A DNA stretch of 63,134 bases, taken from an uncultured Muribaculaceae bacterium (GTDB lineage Bacteria > Bacteroidota > Bacteroidia > Bacteroidales > Muribaculaceae). Below the pieces are notes generated by a model that saw only the letters and a program-made list of their open reading frames with translations, was not told the DNA's origin and searched no databases. Made by a program: the position numbers and the translations under genes. Below are positions 26,548 through 35,723 of the stretch, piece after piece. Numbering within the stretch: position 1 is the stretch's first letter; the number at the start of each line of letters is the position of its first letter. The stretch covers positions 38,442-101,575 of the forward strand of contig CAJTMM010000005.1 in NCBI GenBank assembly GCA_910577465.1, in the 5' to 3' direction.

Positions 26548-27873
26548 GTGAATCAGAACCTGTACATAAAAATAATTAAGCTCGGGCTGCCGATACTTAT
26601 CGGGCAGCTCGGCTCAATTATAGTGGGGTTTGCCGACACTACCATGGTGGGGCATTATTCCACTGAAGCACTTGCATCGGCTTCGTTCGTCAACAATCTC
26701 TTCAACGTAGCTGTATTTGCTTCTTTGGGATTCTCCTACGGACTGACGCCGCTTGCCGGAGCATTGTTTTCACAAAAACGTTACGGAGAAATCGGTTCGC
26801 TTATGCGCTCGGCGCTCGCGGTCAATATTATGTTTGCATTGCTATTGACTGCTGTGATGGGTACGATTTATCTCAATATCGAGAATCTTGGACAACCCGT
26901 AGAGCTTTTGCCCATAATACGCCCGTATTTCCTTATCGTTCTTGCGGGTATGATTCCGCTCACCGTATTCAACATCTTCGCACAATGGAGCTATGCCATC
27001 AACCGCACGCGTATGCCCATGTGGATAATACTTTCAGCCAATGCCATTAACATCCTGGGTAATTATCTTCTTATTTACGGTAATGCCGGATGCCCTGAAT
27101 TGGGATTGAATGGTGCAGGCATAGCCACTCTCACGGCACGTGTGATATGTGCGGTGAGTATCATGGCGATATTTTTCTTCAGTAAACCGTACCGCCTGTA
27201 CCGCGATGGTTTTGTAGCCGGACGGATTAACATGCGTACCTCAGGTCTTATAGTGCGTACCTCTTTGCCTGTATCCATGCAGATGAGCTTTGAATCCGGT
27301 TCGTTTACCATGGCAGCCGTTATGGCAGGATGGATTGGCGCCATTCCATTGGCTGCATTCCAAGTGGTGGTGATATTGGGTACGCTCGGATTCTGTGTCT
27401 ATTACAGCATAGCGGCGGCTGTATCGGTGCTCGTGTCTAATGCCGCAGGACTTTCTGACAGCACGCTCATGCGCCGTACCGCATTTGCCGGTTACCGTAT
27501 TATGTTGCTGCTCGCCACTGCATCGTCATTATTATTCATATTTGCGGGAAATGAGATAATACATCTGTTCACCACCGATCCGGCTGTTATAGTCACAGCT
27601 CTCACGCTCATAGTTCCGCTGGTACTTTATCAATATGCCGATGCCACACAGATTACATTCGCCAATGCCTTGCGTGGAACATCCAACGTGATGCCCATGT
27701 TGTGGATATCGTTTGTAAGCTATATTGTGATAGGCATTCCTGCCACATGGATTCTCGGATTCCCATGTGCATTGGGCATATACGGTATTATACTGAGTTT
27801 CTCGGTCTCATTGATAGTGGCTGCCGCACTTTTCCTGTTATATTTTATGCGCACTACGCGCCATACAGCCTGA
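26548..27873 (+). CDS. MATE family efflux transporter
   Basis: The 441-residue inner-membrane protein has twelve hydrophobic helices in two halves. The first helix region, LGLPILIGQLGSIIVGFADTTMVGHY, is split here as GLPILIGQLGSI and ADTTMVGHYS; this and LPVSMQMSFESGSF at the start of the second half are typical of MATE/NorM exporters. These pump drugs or metabolites with Na+ or H+. The start is GTG at 26548, nine bases after panB, so it is translated from the panB message. The pairing may be incidental. Confidence 0.9.
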   Translation: MNQNLYIKIIKLGLPILIGQLGSIIVGFADTTMVGHYSTEALASASFVNNLFNVAVFASLGFSYGLTPLAGALFSQKRYGEIGSLMRSALAVNIMFALLLTAVMGTIYLNIENLGQPVELLPIIRPYFLIVLAGMIPLTVFNIFAQWSYAINRTRMPMWIILSANAINILGNYLLIYGNAGCPELGLNGAGIATLTARVICAVSIMAIFFFSKPYRLYRDGFVAGRINMRTSGLIVRTSLPVSMQMSFESGSFTMAAVMAGWIGAIPLAAFQVVVILGTLGFCVYYSIAAAVSVLVSNAAGLSDSTLMRRTAFAGYRIMLLLATASSLLFIFAGNEIIHLFTTDPAVIVTALTLIVPLVLYQYADATQITFANALRGTSNVMPMLWISFVSYIVIGIPATWILGFPCALGIYGIILSFSVSLIVAAALFLLYFMRTTRHTA

Positions 27874-27919
27874 TAGCGGTATAATTTTACGGTTAATTGC
27901 TTCGGATGAAGCGATGTTT

Positions 27920-27952
27920 TTTGCAGTGGTTGAAAATTATTTGGTATTTTTG
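27920..27952 (+). promoter_or_regulatory. Promoter for nadB-DUF4294
   Basis: TTTG (27920-27923), 21 bases, TATTTTTG (27945-27952): both boxes match consensus. The nadB ATG follows at 27978. Confidence 0.7.
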
Positions 27953-27977
27953 CGGTTACATATAAATCTTTGAGCCG

Positions 27978-29555
27978 ATGACTTACGAGTATGATTATCT
28001 GGTGATAGGGTCGGGCATTGCAGGTATGAGCTTTGCATTGAAGGTTGCCGCTCCCGACAAGAAGGTGGCATTAGTGTGTAAAACCACTTTGGATGAAGCC
28101 AATACGGCACTTGCACAGGGTGGTGTAGCCTCGGTGACTAATCTTGCCGTTGATAATTTCGACAAGCATATCGAGGATACGATGATAGCCGGTGACCGTC
28201 TGAGCGACCCACAGGCAGTGCGCAAAGTGGTTACCGAAGCCCCGGAGCAGATACGTCAGCTTTTGGAATGGGGAGTGGACTTCGACCGCAATGCCGACGG
28301 TGATTTTGATTTGCATCGTGAAGGCGGGCATTCGGAATTCCGGATATTGCACCATGCCGACAATACCGGCTTTGAGATTCAGCAAAGTCTTATCAAGCGT
28401 GTACGTGAGAATCCATATATCGATATTTACGAAAATCATTTTGCTATAGAGATAATCACGCAGCACCATCTCGGAAAGATAGTGACGCGGCGCACTCCAG
28501 GTATCACTTGCTATGGCGCCTATGTGCTGAATCCCGATACGGGTGGCGTCGACAAATTTCTGTCGCGAGTCACACTGATGGCGACCGGAGGTGTGGGAGC
28601 TGTATATACCACAACTACCAATCCCCTTGTAGCCACAGGCGATGGTATTGCCATGGTGTACCGTGCCAAGGGTACTGTTCAGGACATGGAGTTCATACAG
28701 TTCCATCCCACAGCGCTGTTCCATCCCGGCGACCGTCCGTCGTTCCTGATTACAGAGGCTATGCGCGGCTATGGTGCCGTGTTGCGTAATCTTCGTGGTG
28801 AAGAGTTCATGCATAAATACGATCCGCGTCTTTCACTCGCTCCGCGCGATATAGTGGCACGTGCCATTGATTCCGAGATGAAGCTTTATGGCGATGACCA
28901 TGTGTATCTCGACGTTACGCATAAGGATGCCGAGGAAACAAAACGTCATTTTCCCAATATATACGCCAAGTGTCTGTCACTCGGCATAGACATAACCAAG
29001 GATTACATCCCCGTGGCACCGGCAGCTCACTACTTGTGCGGTGGTATAAAGGTGGATTTGAATGGGCAGTCGTCGATTGACCGTCTGTATGCGGTAGGGG
29101 AATGCTCATGCACGGGACTTCATGGTGGCAACCGTCTTGCATCCAACTCTTTGATTGAAGCTGTAGTGTATGCCGACGCTGCTGCGCGCCATGCTTCATC
29201 CAATATATCGCACTATGATTTACGCCACGACGTTCCTGACTGGAATGATGAGGGTACGCGACACAATGAGGAGATGGTACTAATAACCCAAAGCATCAAG
29301 GAGGTTGGTCAGATAATGAGTGCCTATGTAGGTATAGTGCGCAGTAATCTGCGTCTTGACAGGGCGTGGAATCGTCTGGACATCCTTTATGAGGAGACCG
29401 AACGCCTGTTCAAATGCTCCAAGGCCTCGAGGGAGATATGTGAGTTGCGCAACATAATAAACGTGGGTTATCTTATAATGCGACAGGCTAAGGAACGCAA
29501 GGAATCACGCGGTCTGCACTATACGCTCGATTATCCTCCTGTGCCGCGTAAATGA
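27978..29555 (+). CDS. nadB: L-aspartate oxidase
   Basis: NadB oxidises L-aspartate to iminoaspartate, the substrate of NadA, using FAD. The 525-residue protein has the FAD loop GSGIAGMSFA at 11-20, the REGGHSEFRILHHADNTG active-site region, PTALFHPGDRPSFLITEAMRG, PAAHYLCGGI, and GLHGGNRLASNSLIEAVV in the fumarate reductase/succinate dehydrogenase fold order. EAMRG and GGNRLASNSL distinguish it as aspartate oxidase. The DUF4294 gene follows after 57 bases. Confidence 0.95.
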   Translation: MTYEYDYLVIGSGIAGMSFALKVAAPDKKVALVCKTTLDEANTALAQGGVASVTNLAVDNFDKHIEDTMIAGDRLSDPQAVRKVVTEAPEQIRQLLEWGVDFDRNADGDFDLHREGGHSEFRILHHADNTGFEIQQSLIKRVRENPYIDIYENHFAIEIITQHHLGKIVTRRTPGITCYGAYVLNPDTGGVDKFLSRVTLMATGGVGAVYTTTTNPLVATGDGIAMVYRAKGTVQDMEFIQFHPTALFHPGDRPSFLITEAMRGYGAVLRNLRGEEFMHKYDPRLSLAPRDIVARAIDSEMKLYGDDHVYLDVTHKDAEETKRHFPNIYAKCLSLGIDITKDYIPVAPAAHYLCGGIKVDLNGQSSIDRLYAVGECSCTGLHGGNRLASNSLIEAVVYADAAARHASSNISHYDLRHDVPDWNDEGTRHNEEMVLITQSIKEVGQIMSAYVGIVRSNLRLDRAWNRLDILYEETERLFKCSKASREICELRNIINVGYLIMRQAKERKESRGLHYTLDYPPVPRK

Positions 29556-29612
29556 CCGTCACACAATCTTTTTATGTCCATTAGCGTTATATATAGAAAT
29601 ACCGTTTGATTC

Positions 29613-30242
29613 GTGAATAAACTGATAGTCACTATACTGATGCTGTGGACCGGGTTGTGCTTGTATGCACAGCAGCCCGATTTGCTGCCGATGCCCGAAC
29701 CGGGCGACGGACGGCTCAATGACGCGCGTGGCTATTATTACACGGAAATCGATGGCGAGGAGGTGAAGATGATAGTGCTCAACAATGTCACTGTCTATCC
29801 TCCGCTCAAGTTCAAGAACAAGAAGGAGGAAGAATTTTACTGGCGCACGGTGCGTGATGTGAAAAAAACCCTGCCTTATGCCAAACTGATATGCTCCACA
29901 CTGCTTGAAACATACGAGTACATCGAAACATTCCCAACCCAAAAGGAGCGTGAGGAGTATCTGAAACGCATGGAACATGCCATATTTGAACAGTATAAGC
30001 CTGTGCTTAAAAAATTTACCAAGTCACAGGCACAGATGCTGTGTAAACTTATAAAACGAGAGACAAACCAGTCAGGCTACAATATTATAAAAGCTTTCTT
30101 GGGTTCGTTCCGTGCCGGTTTCTGGCAAACGTTCGGTAGGTTCTTCGGTGTCAACCTTAAGGTTGACTACAAACCCGACAAAGACCGTAAGGACGCTATC
30201 GTGGAGCGTGTAGCTGTGGGTGTTGAACTCGGACAATTGTAA
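29613..30242 (+). CDS. DUF4294 exported protein
   Basis: The 209-residue protein has a cleavable signal peptide ending near CLYAQ. A charged domain follows, with EIDGEEVKMIVLNNVTVYPPLKF and a helical part containing FYWRTVRDVKKTLPYAKL, both recognisable as DUF4294, a Bacteroidota family of unknown function. The start is GTG at 29613. It is probably co-transcribed with nadB and ends at a bidirectional terminator. Confidence 0.8.
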   Translation: MNKLIVTILMLWTGLCLYAQQPDLLPMPEPGDGRLNDARGYYYTEIDGEEVKMIVLNNVTVYPPLKFKNKKEEEFYWRTVRDVKKTLPYAKLICSTLLETYEYIETFPTQKEREEYLKRMEHAIFEQYKPVLKKFTKSQAQMLCKLIKRETNQSGYNIIKAFLGSFRAGFWQTFGRFFGVNLKVDYKPDKDRKDAIVERVAVGVELGQL

Positions 30243-30251
30243 AACATAAAT

Positions 30252-30286
30252 AAAAACCTTGAATCGCTGTCGACTCAAGGTTTTTT
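30252..30286. terminator. Bidirectional terminator between DUF4294 and frr
   Basis: AAAAACCTTGA (30252-30262) pairs with TCAAGGTTTTT (30275-30285). The stem is flanked by A runs on one side and T runs on the other, so it can work for both convergent genes. Confidence 0.85.
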
Positions 30287-30309
30287 GTCTATCGTATTTG
30301 ATAAGTTGA

Positions 30310-30867
30310 TTATACGGTGAGGATTTCCTTTTCTTTGGCTGCGAAAAGGTCATCAATCTTCTTGAGATACTTATCGTGGAGTTTCTGTGCGGAAGCTTCG
30401 GCATCCTTTTCTACATCTTCGGGCATTCCCTGTTTTACGGCTTTCTTCAATCCGTCGATAGCGTCACGACGTGCGTTGCGCACCGACACCTTTGCGGTTT
30501 CGGCTTCAGCTTTCGATTGTTTTACCAATGCTTTACGACGTTCTTCGGTGAGCGGCGGGATGGAAAGACGTATTACCTCGCCATTGTTCTCGGGTGTGAT
30601 GCCGAGTTCGGAATTGATTATGGCTTTTTCAATTTCCTTGAACATAGCCTTTTCCCAAGGTGTGATGGCTATGGTGCGTGCATCGGGTACCGATACGTTG
30701 GCTACATTTGAGATAGGTACTGCGCTTCCGTAGTACTCCACACGTATGCCGTCAATGATTTTAGGGTTAGCCTTACCGGCACGGATGTGGGCAAGTGACT
30801 CGTCGAGATAGGCTACAGCCAGCTCCATTTTTTCCTCCGCAGGATTCAAATAGTCTTTTACGTCCAT
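30310..30867 (-). CDS. frr: Ribosome recycling factor
   Basis: RRF splits post-termination ribosomes together with EF-G. The 185-residue protein has the conserved AHIRAGKANPKIIDGIRVEYYG region at about 30-51, TITPWEK-like AITPWEKAMF, and RLSIPPLTEERRKALVKQ, all in the standard order and at the standard length. It lies 19 bases downstream of pyrH on the same strand, the classical pyrH-frr pair. Confidence 0.97.
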   Translation of the reverse strand: MDVKDYLNPAEEKMELAVAYLDESLAHIRAGKANPKIIDGIRVEYYGSAVPISNVANVSVPDARTIAITPWEKAMFKEIEKAIINSELGITPENNGEVIRLSIPPLTEERRKALVKQSKAEAETAKVSVRNARRDAIDGLKKAVKQGMPEDVEKDAEASAQKLHDKYLKKIDDLFAAKEKEILTV

Positions 30868-30886
30868 ATTATATCTGTGTTTCTGA

Positions 30887-31597
30887 TTAATAAACTAATG
30901 TACCTATGGGCTCACCGGCTATTACTTTGGCAAGATTTCCGGGGGTATCCATGTCAAATACCACTATGGGCAGGCCGTTTTCCTTGCAGAGGGCAGTGGC
31001 GGTAAGGTCCATCACCTTTAGTCCGCGGTTGAGTACTTCGGCGTATGTGATTTCACTGAATTTTGTGGCAGTGGGGTCTTTTTCGGGGTCAGCGGTGTAC
31101 ACACCGTCAATCCGTGTGCCTTTAAGCATCACATCGGCGCTCACCTCTATGCCGCGCAGTGCGCTGCCGGTGTCGGTGGTAAAGAACGGATTGCCGGTGC
31201 CGCCAGCCATTATGGCTACGATTCCTGATTCGAGAGCTTCTATGGCGCGGCGGTAGCTGTAATGCTCACCTATGGGAAACATATTTATGGCAGTGAACAC
31301 CTTTGCCGGCTGACCTATTGCCTCAAGTGCCGAACTGAGTGCAAGTGAGTTGATGGTAGTGGCGAGCATTCCCATCTGGTCGCCCTTTATGCGGTCGAAT
31401 CCCTTGGCTGCGCCTTGCAGTCCGCGGAATATGTTTCCGCCACCTATCACTATGGCAACTTCCACTCCCTGTTGAACTATCTCGGCTATCTGCCGTGCAT
31501 ATTCGCCGAGACGTTCGGAGTCTATGCCGTGACCTTGGTGTCCCATGAGCGATTCGCCGCTCAGTTTCAAAAGCACTCTTTTGTATTTAGATCTCAT
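30887..31597 (-). CDS. pyrH: UMP kinase
   Basis: PyrH phosphorylates UMP to UDP in the cytosol. The 236-residue protein has the amino-acid-kinase start RVLLKLSGESLMG, AIVIGGGNIFRG, MAGGTGNPFFTTDTGSALR, and GTRIDGVYTADPEK near the C-terminus, diagnostic for bacterial hexameric UMP kinases. First gene of a pyrH-frr operon. Confidence 0.97.
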   Translation of the reverse strand: MRSKYKRVLLKLSGESLMGHQGHGIDSERLGEYARQIAEIVQQGVEVAIVIGGGNIFRGLQGAAKGFDRIKGDQMGMLATTINSLALSSALEAIGQPAKVFTAINMFPIGEHYSYRRAIEALESGIVAIMAGGTGNPFFTTDTGSALRGIEVSADVMLKGTRIDGVYTADPEKDPTATKFSEITYAEVLNRGLKVMDLTATALCKENGLPIVVFDMDTPGNLAKVIAGEPIGTLVY

Positions 31598-31628
31598 AGT
31601 CAGTGATTGTTTTTACTTTTTCTGTACG

Positions 31629-31660
31629 CAAACTTACGTAATTTTTTGTGAGTCCGCAAC
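31629..31660 (-). promoter_or_regulatory. Promoter for pyrH-frr
   Basis: On the minus strand: GTTG (31660-31657, one mismatch to TTTG), 20 bases, TAAGTTTG (31636-31629, exact TAnnTTTG). It lies 31 bases before the pyrH start. Confidence 0.55.
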
Positions 31661-31669
31661 CTTATCCTG

Positions 31670-32593
31670 TCAATTGCCTGCATTCAGCACCGGTTGTGCC
31701 GGTTCATCGGCGCAAAGTACTACCAGCAGATTGCTCACCATTGTGGCTTTTTTCTCTTCGTCGAGTTTGACCACTCCGTCGGCTTCTATGCGTTTCAGTG
31801 CCATATCTACCATGCTTACGGCTCCTTCCACTATCTTTTCGCGTGCCGAGATTATGGCGGTAGCTTGCTGGCGGCGCAGCATTACCGCTGCAATCTCAGG
31901 GGCATAGGCAAGATAATTCAGGCGAGCCTCCACTACCTCCATGCCTGCCATGGCGAGACGGTCGTTGATTTTACGTTCCAACAGTTCATTTATCTCCGAG
32001 CCTCCGTCGCGCAATGTCAGTTCCTCAGAGTTGCCGTCCGATTCGTCATAGGCGTAGTGACCGGTGACTTCACGGAGTGCCGCGTCGCTCTGTATGCGCA
32101 CGAACTTTTCAAGCGCGGCACTGCTGACACCTGTACCGGTTGCTCCGAGCGACGCCGAATCTATGTCAAACACAGCACGGTAAGTGTCCTTTATACGCCA
32201 TACAAGTACCATGCCTATGAGCACGGGGTTACCGATTTTATCGTTGACTTTTATTGGCTCTATATCCATGTTGCGCATACGCAACGATAGTTTTCGGCGT
32301 GTCATGAACGGATTCATCCAGAAGTATCCGACCCTGCGGCATGTGCCTTTGTATTTGCCGAAGAAAATCATTACACGAGCTTCATTGGGTTCCTGTGTGA
32401 AATATCCCACACATCCGAATATGAATAGGATTGATAATACAGCTGTTCCTCCGGCTGACAGAAGCAAATTCTCCTCGCCACCTTCAATTATGCACAGTAT
32501 TATAAGTACAGGTATAAGAATGAATGTGAAAAAAAGCATGGCGAATCCGTTGATGAGCAATCCACCATATTCGTATTCTTGATTTTTGTCCAT
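31670..32593 (-). CDS. SPFH/band 7 domain membrane protein
   Basis: The 307-residue protein has two hydrophobic helices within the first 65 residues. A band-7 domain follows, with ARVMIFFGKYKGTCRRVGYF, then PVLIGMVLVWRIKDTYRAVF and ALREVTGHYAYDE. The end is helical and includes RLNYLAYAPEIAAVMLRRQQA. SPFH proteins oligomerise on membranes and organise microdomains or proteases; the partner here is unknown. It has its own strong promoter. The C-terminal KKATMVSNLLVVL segment is typical of the bacterial SPFH subgroup. Confidence 0.87.
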   Translation of the reverse strand: MDKNQEYEYGGLLINGFAMLFFTFILIPVLIILCIIEGGEENLLLSAGGTAVLSILFIFGCVGYFTQEPNEARVMIFFGKYKGTCRRVGYFWMNPFMTRRKLSLRMRNMDIEPIKVNDKIGNPVLIGMVLVWRIKDTYRAVFDIDSASLGATGTGVSSAALEKFVRIQSDAALREVTGHYAYDESDGNSEELTLRDGGSEINELLERKINDRLAMAGMEVVEARLNYLAYAPEIAAVMLRRQQATAIISAREKIVEGAVSMVDMALKRIEADGVVKLDEEKKATMVSNLLVVLCADEPAQPVLNAGN

Positions 32594-32620
32594 AGTAGTA
32601 AGTGTTTATGTTAGTATTTA

Positions 32621-32652
32621 CAAATATACGTAGAATATTCGATGAAATCAAA
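32621..32652 (-). promoter_or_regulatory. Promoter for the SPFH gene
   Basis: On the minus strand: TTTG (32652-32649), 20 bases, TATATTTG (32628-32621). Both boxes match consensus at standard spacing, 27 bases before the ATG. Confidence 0.7.
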
Positions 32653-32712
32653 TATGGAATGTATAAGTCTTGTACATTGGATTGTGGATTGTTTCCATTG
32701 AATTATAAAGAA

Positions 32713-32745
32713 AGGGCAATGAGTCAAACCATGATTCATTGCCCT
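32713..32745 (-). terminator. Hairpin downstream of the ECF sigma gene
   Basis: AGGGCAATGA (32713-32722) pairs perfectly with TCATTGCCCT (32736-32745). On the minus strand it lies about 110 bases past the sigma-factor stop and is followed by a moderately T-rich stretch. Probable terminator. Confidence 0.5.
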
Positions 32746-32857
32746 GAAAACTATAGTAATTATTATATATCTCGTTTAGATTAGCTTATTGCGTAAGTAG
32801 TTAAGAGATTGTGTATTTTTGCAGCTATTATTATTTTGGTTATGTGGGAGATGCTTG

Positions 32858-33361
32858 TTATCTGTAGTCGGCGAAACGTTTCTGAAGTTCCTGACGGGCA
32901 AAGAAGATACGGCTCTTGATAGTGCCCAGGGGCAGCCCCATCTCATCGGCTATCTCATTGTACTTGTAGCCTGCCACATGCATCTCGAAAGGCACACGGT
33001 ACTTCTCGGGGAACTCGGCTATCGCCGAGGTTATCTCGTTGGCTCCGTAAGAACCCTCCGGGGTCTCGAGTCCCGAATCCTGCGAGAGGTTCAGGTGGTA
33101 GCAGTCCTCGGTCTGGTCTATTACAGTGGCGGAGCGCACCACGCGGCGGTAGTTGTTTATGAAAATGTTGCGCATTATCGTGAACACCCAGCCCTTGAAG
33201 TTGGTGTTCTCAACATACTTGTCCTTGTTGTCGAGCACCTTCAGCGTTGTGTCCTGCAACAGATCGTAGGCGTCGTCGCGGTTGGAGGTGAGCATGTAGG
33301 CGAAGTTCAACATGTTTGACTGGAGATTCATCAGGCGGGTTTGAAATGCGTTAGTTTCCAT
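32858..33361 (-). CDS. ECF-type RNA polymerase sigma-70 factor
   Basis: From METNAFQ at 33361 the protein has 167 residues. The frame runs ten codons further upstream, but that part is not sigma-like. Region 2 is visible as MLTSNRDDAYDLLQDTTLKVL followed by NFKGWVFTIMRNIFINNYRR. Region 4 is EKYRVPFEMHVAGYKYNEIA with LPLGTIKSRIFFARQEL as the -35-recognition helix-turn-helix. No anti-sigma gene adjoins it, so it is an orphan ECF factor of the kind common in Bacteroidales. The regulon is unknown. Confidence 0.93.
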   Translation of the reverse strand: METNAFQTRLMNLQSNMLNFAYMLTSNRDDAYDLLQDTTLKVLDNKDKYVENTNFKGWVFTIMRNIFINNYRRVVRSATVIDQTEDCYHLNLSQDSGLETPEGSYGANEITSAIAEFPEKYRVPFEMHVAGYKYNEIADEMGLPLGTIKSRIFFARQELQKRFADYR

Positions 33362-33776
33362 AATAGCTGTTATTTTTGTGATGGTTAGCAACGTGATTGT
33401 TTAAATAGTTGATGTCGTTTGTTTGTTCCGACATTGCAAATGTTACGCACTTTTCATTTCTCCAAATTATTTTACAATTAAAATATGTTAATTAAATTAC
33501 GATGTTGTTACACCGCGAAACAACACATTAAAAACCAAATATTTAAACAAATCAAAATATAGTCACATTTTTGTTACAGATGCTTTTCGTTGAAGAGACA
33601 ATATTACTGTATTGTAATGTGAACAGTTCGAGATGTTTTTACGTTGCTAATGGCGTGGTCGATTGTGTTAAAAATTTTTAGGATTATCTGAGATTTGTTT
33701 TATCTTTGTAAGCGGAAAAAATGGTTTTTATCCATAAACTCCATATTTATTAGATTTCACACCATTACGCTATAAT
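33362..33776. other. 415-base divergent intergenic region
   Basis: This AT-rich region lies between the divergent sigma-factor and Na/Pi transporter genes. It contains a 7-base inverted repeat, TGTTGTT (33503-33509) with AACAACA (33519-33525), nine bases apart, which could be an operator. The transporter -7 element is at 33701-33708. No ORF, RNA gene or clear sigma-gene promoter is visible. Confidence 0.5.
33701..33708 (+). promoter_or_regulatory. -7 element for the Na/Pi cotransporter
   Basis: TATCTTTG matches TAnnTTTG exactly, 68 bases before the ATG at 33777. No TTTG lies at the -33 distance. Confidence 0.45.
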
Positions 33777-35597
33777 ATGAATTACAGCTTTTTAGACTTT
33801 TTGGGGTTGTTAGGTGCGGTAGGTTTGTTCCTTTATGGGATGAAGGTCATGAGCGAGGGGCTGCAAAAGGCTGCCGGCGACCGTTTGCGAAATATTCTTT
33901 CGGCAATGACCCGCAACCGTTTTACCGGTACATTGACCGGTTTCCTCATCACTGCATTAATCCAAAGTTCGTCAGCATCGACGGTAATGGTGGTGAGTTT
34001 CGTAAATGCCGGCTTGATGTCGCTCGCGCAGTCTATGGCGGTGATAATGGGTGCCAATGTCGGTACTACATTTACTGCATGGGTCATAGCGTTGTTTGGA
34101 TTCAAGGTCAATATTTCTGCATTCGTACTACCGCTTATAGGTCTTGCCATACCTCTGTTGTTTACTAAGAAAAGCCGCAATAAGTCCATAGGCGAATTCC
34201 TTATCGGTTTCGCGTTTCTGTTTATGGGACTGGATCTTATTAGTAAATATGTACCGGATTTGCAGAGCAATCCTGAGATGTTTGCCTTCCTGCAGCAGTA
34301 TTCAAGTATGGGGTATGGCTCGGTACTGATATTCCTCACCGTGGGGATATTGCTAACCATGGTGATACAGTCTTCGGCTGCAACATTTGCCATCACACTT
34401 ATCATGTGTAGCAAGGGGTGGATTGATTTCGACCTTGCCTGTGCATTGGTGCTGGGAAGCAATATCGGAACCACGATTACCCCGATATTGGCATCTATGA
34501 GCGGTAATGTCGCGGCAAAGCGTACCGCCATGGGACATCTTCTGTTTAATTTCCTTGGATGTGCATGGGTATTATGCGTGTTCTATCCGTTTGTGAATCT
34601 CAATACATGGATTACCGAAGCGTTGGGTCAGGGAGACCCTACGGCACTTGCCGGTTATGTCAATCATATAGAAGCTACGCAGCCTGATGTCTATGACCAT
34701 CTGTTTGACAATTCTCTTCCCGATGCTCATCCTGTGATAGCCAAGGTGGGGCAGTTGCAGCAGAGTGTGTCGATAGGTCTTTCGATATTCCACACGGTAT
34801 TCAATCTTATCAACTTGTCCATTATGATATGGCTTACCGGGTTTTATGTGAAGATAGTGGAATATCTTGTACCCGCCAAGCATAAGGAGGATGAGGAATT
34901 CCAACTCAAGTTCATCTCCGGTGGTCTGCTTAATGCTGCTGAATTAAATATAGCGCAGGCAGAGAAAGAGATTGCTGTATATGCCGAACGTGTCGAACGC
35001 ATGATAGATATGGCTCAAAAATTGGTACATACCAAGGATGAGTCAGAGGATTTTATACAGTTGTACTCGCGCCTTGAGAAATATGAGGATATCTCCGACC
35101 GTATGGAAATTGAGATAGCCCATTATCTCAACAGGTGTTCTGAAGGCAGGCTGTCCAATGAAGGTAAGATGAAGATTGCGGCAATGTTGCGTATCGTGAG
35201 TGAGATTGAGAGCATAGCCGATTGCTGTCTTGGTGCAGGTAAGATTCTGGTGCGCAAGAATCAGAGCCATGTGCAGTTTAATCAGGAGATATATGCCAAT
35301 ATCGACACTATGTTCAGCTATATCAAGGAAGCCATGCGCAATATGCTCGGTCTGTTGCATGACATAGAGCATGCCCGCGAAGCTGAGATTATAAAATCGT
35401 ACAACAAGGAGCGTGAGATAAACAATTACCGCAATCAGCTGCGTACTGCCAATATCGAGAATATCAATAACAGGCATTACGAATATCAGGCAGGTATATA
35501 TTATATGGACCTCGTGTCGGATTTGGAGAAAACCGGTGACTATATAATCAATGTTGTTGATGCGGTGAAAGAACAAATACGTCATATTCCGGTGTAA
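33777..35597 (+). CDS. Na/Pi cotransporter family protein with PhoU-like tail
   Basis: The 606-residue protein has two inverted Na_Pi_cotrans repeats. Each repeat carries a QSS motif (QSSSASTVMVVSFVNAG and QSSAATFAITLIM) followed by a G-N-G-T-T motif (MGANVGTTFTAW and LGSNIGTTITP). After the membrane part, from about residue 380, comes a long helical PhoU-like domain. Such proteins import phosphate or related anions with Na+. The substrate specificity is not proven by sequence. An orphan response regulator lies downstream. Confidence 0.92.
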   Translation: MNYSFLDFLGLLGAVGLFLYGMKVMSEGLQKAAGDRLRNILSAMTRNRFTGTLTGFLITALIQSSSASTVMVVSFVNAGLMSLAQSMAVIMGANVGTTFTAWVIALFGFKVNISAFVLPLIGLAIPLLFTKKSRNKSIGEFLIGFAFLFMGLDLISKYVPDLQSNPEMFAFLQQYSSMGYGSVLIFLTVGILLTMVIQSSAATFAITLIMCSKGWIDFDLACALVLGSNIGTTITPILASMSGNVAAKRTAMGHLLFNFLGCAWVLCVFYPFVNLNTWITEALGQGDPTALAGYVNHIEATQPDVYDHLFDNSLPDAHPVIAKVGQLQQSVSIGLSIFHTVFNLINLSIMIWLTGFYVKIVEYLVPAKHKEDEEFQLKFISGGLLNAAELNIAQAEKEIAVYAERVERMIDMAQKLVHTKDESEDFIQLYSRLEKYEDISDRMEIEIAHYLNRCSEGRLSNEGKMKIAAMLRIVSEIESIADCCLGAGKILVRKNQSHVQFNQEIYANIDTMFSYIKEAMRNMLGLLHDIEHAREAEIIKSYNKEREINNYRNQLRTANIENINNRHYEYQAGIYYMDLVSDLEKTGDYIINVVDAVKEQIRHIPV

Positions 35598-35602
35598 GAT
35601 AA

Positions 35603-35658
35603 AACTACAGAGCCATTAAATTTGCGTCACAAATTAGCGACAAATATCATCTGTAGTT
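35603..35658. repeat. Nine-base inverted repeat with long spacer
   Basis: AACTACAGA (35603-35611) and TCTGTAGTT (35650-35658) are exact inverted copies separated by 38 bases. They lie between the Na/Pi transporter stop and the response-regulator promoter. They could be paired operator half-sites or a long-loop hairpin. Confidence 0.4.
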
Positions 35659-35679
35659 CGGAGGTAAAAAACGTTTTAT

Positions 35680-35687
35680 TACTTTTG
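35680..35687 (+). promoter_or_regulatory. -7 element for the response regulator-rnhB pair
   Basis: TACTTTTG matches TAnnTTTG exactly, 36 bases before the ATG at 35724. The TCTGTAGTT half-repeat falls where the -33 region would be, which fits a regulator binding there. Confidence 0.45.
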
Positions 35688-35723
35688 TGTTAAACATCAC
35701 ATTTTAATTATTGCACTTGATAA

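Noticed and set aside
28071..28814. A 247-codon minus-strand frame inside nadB
   Set aside because: Antisense to a fully conserved aspartate oxidase; no recognisable motif.
32814..32821. TATTTTTG on the + strand just before the sigma-factor stop, as a promoter for an antisense RNA
   Set aside because: No -33 box and no + strand gene for 950 bases. One exact 8-base match of this loose motif is expected by chance in AT-rich sequence.
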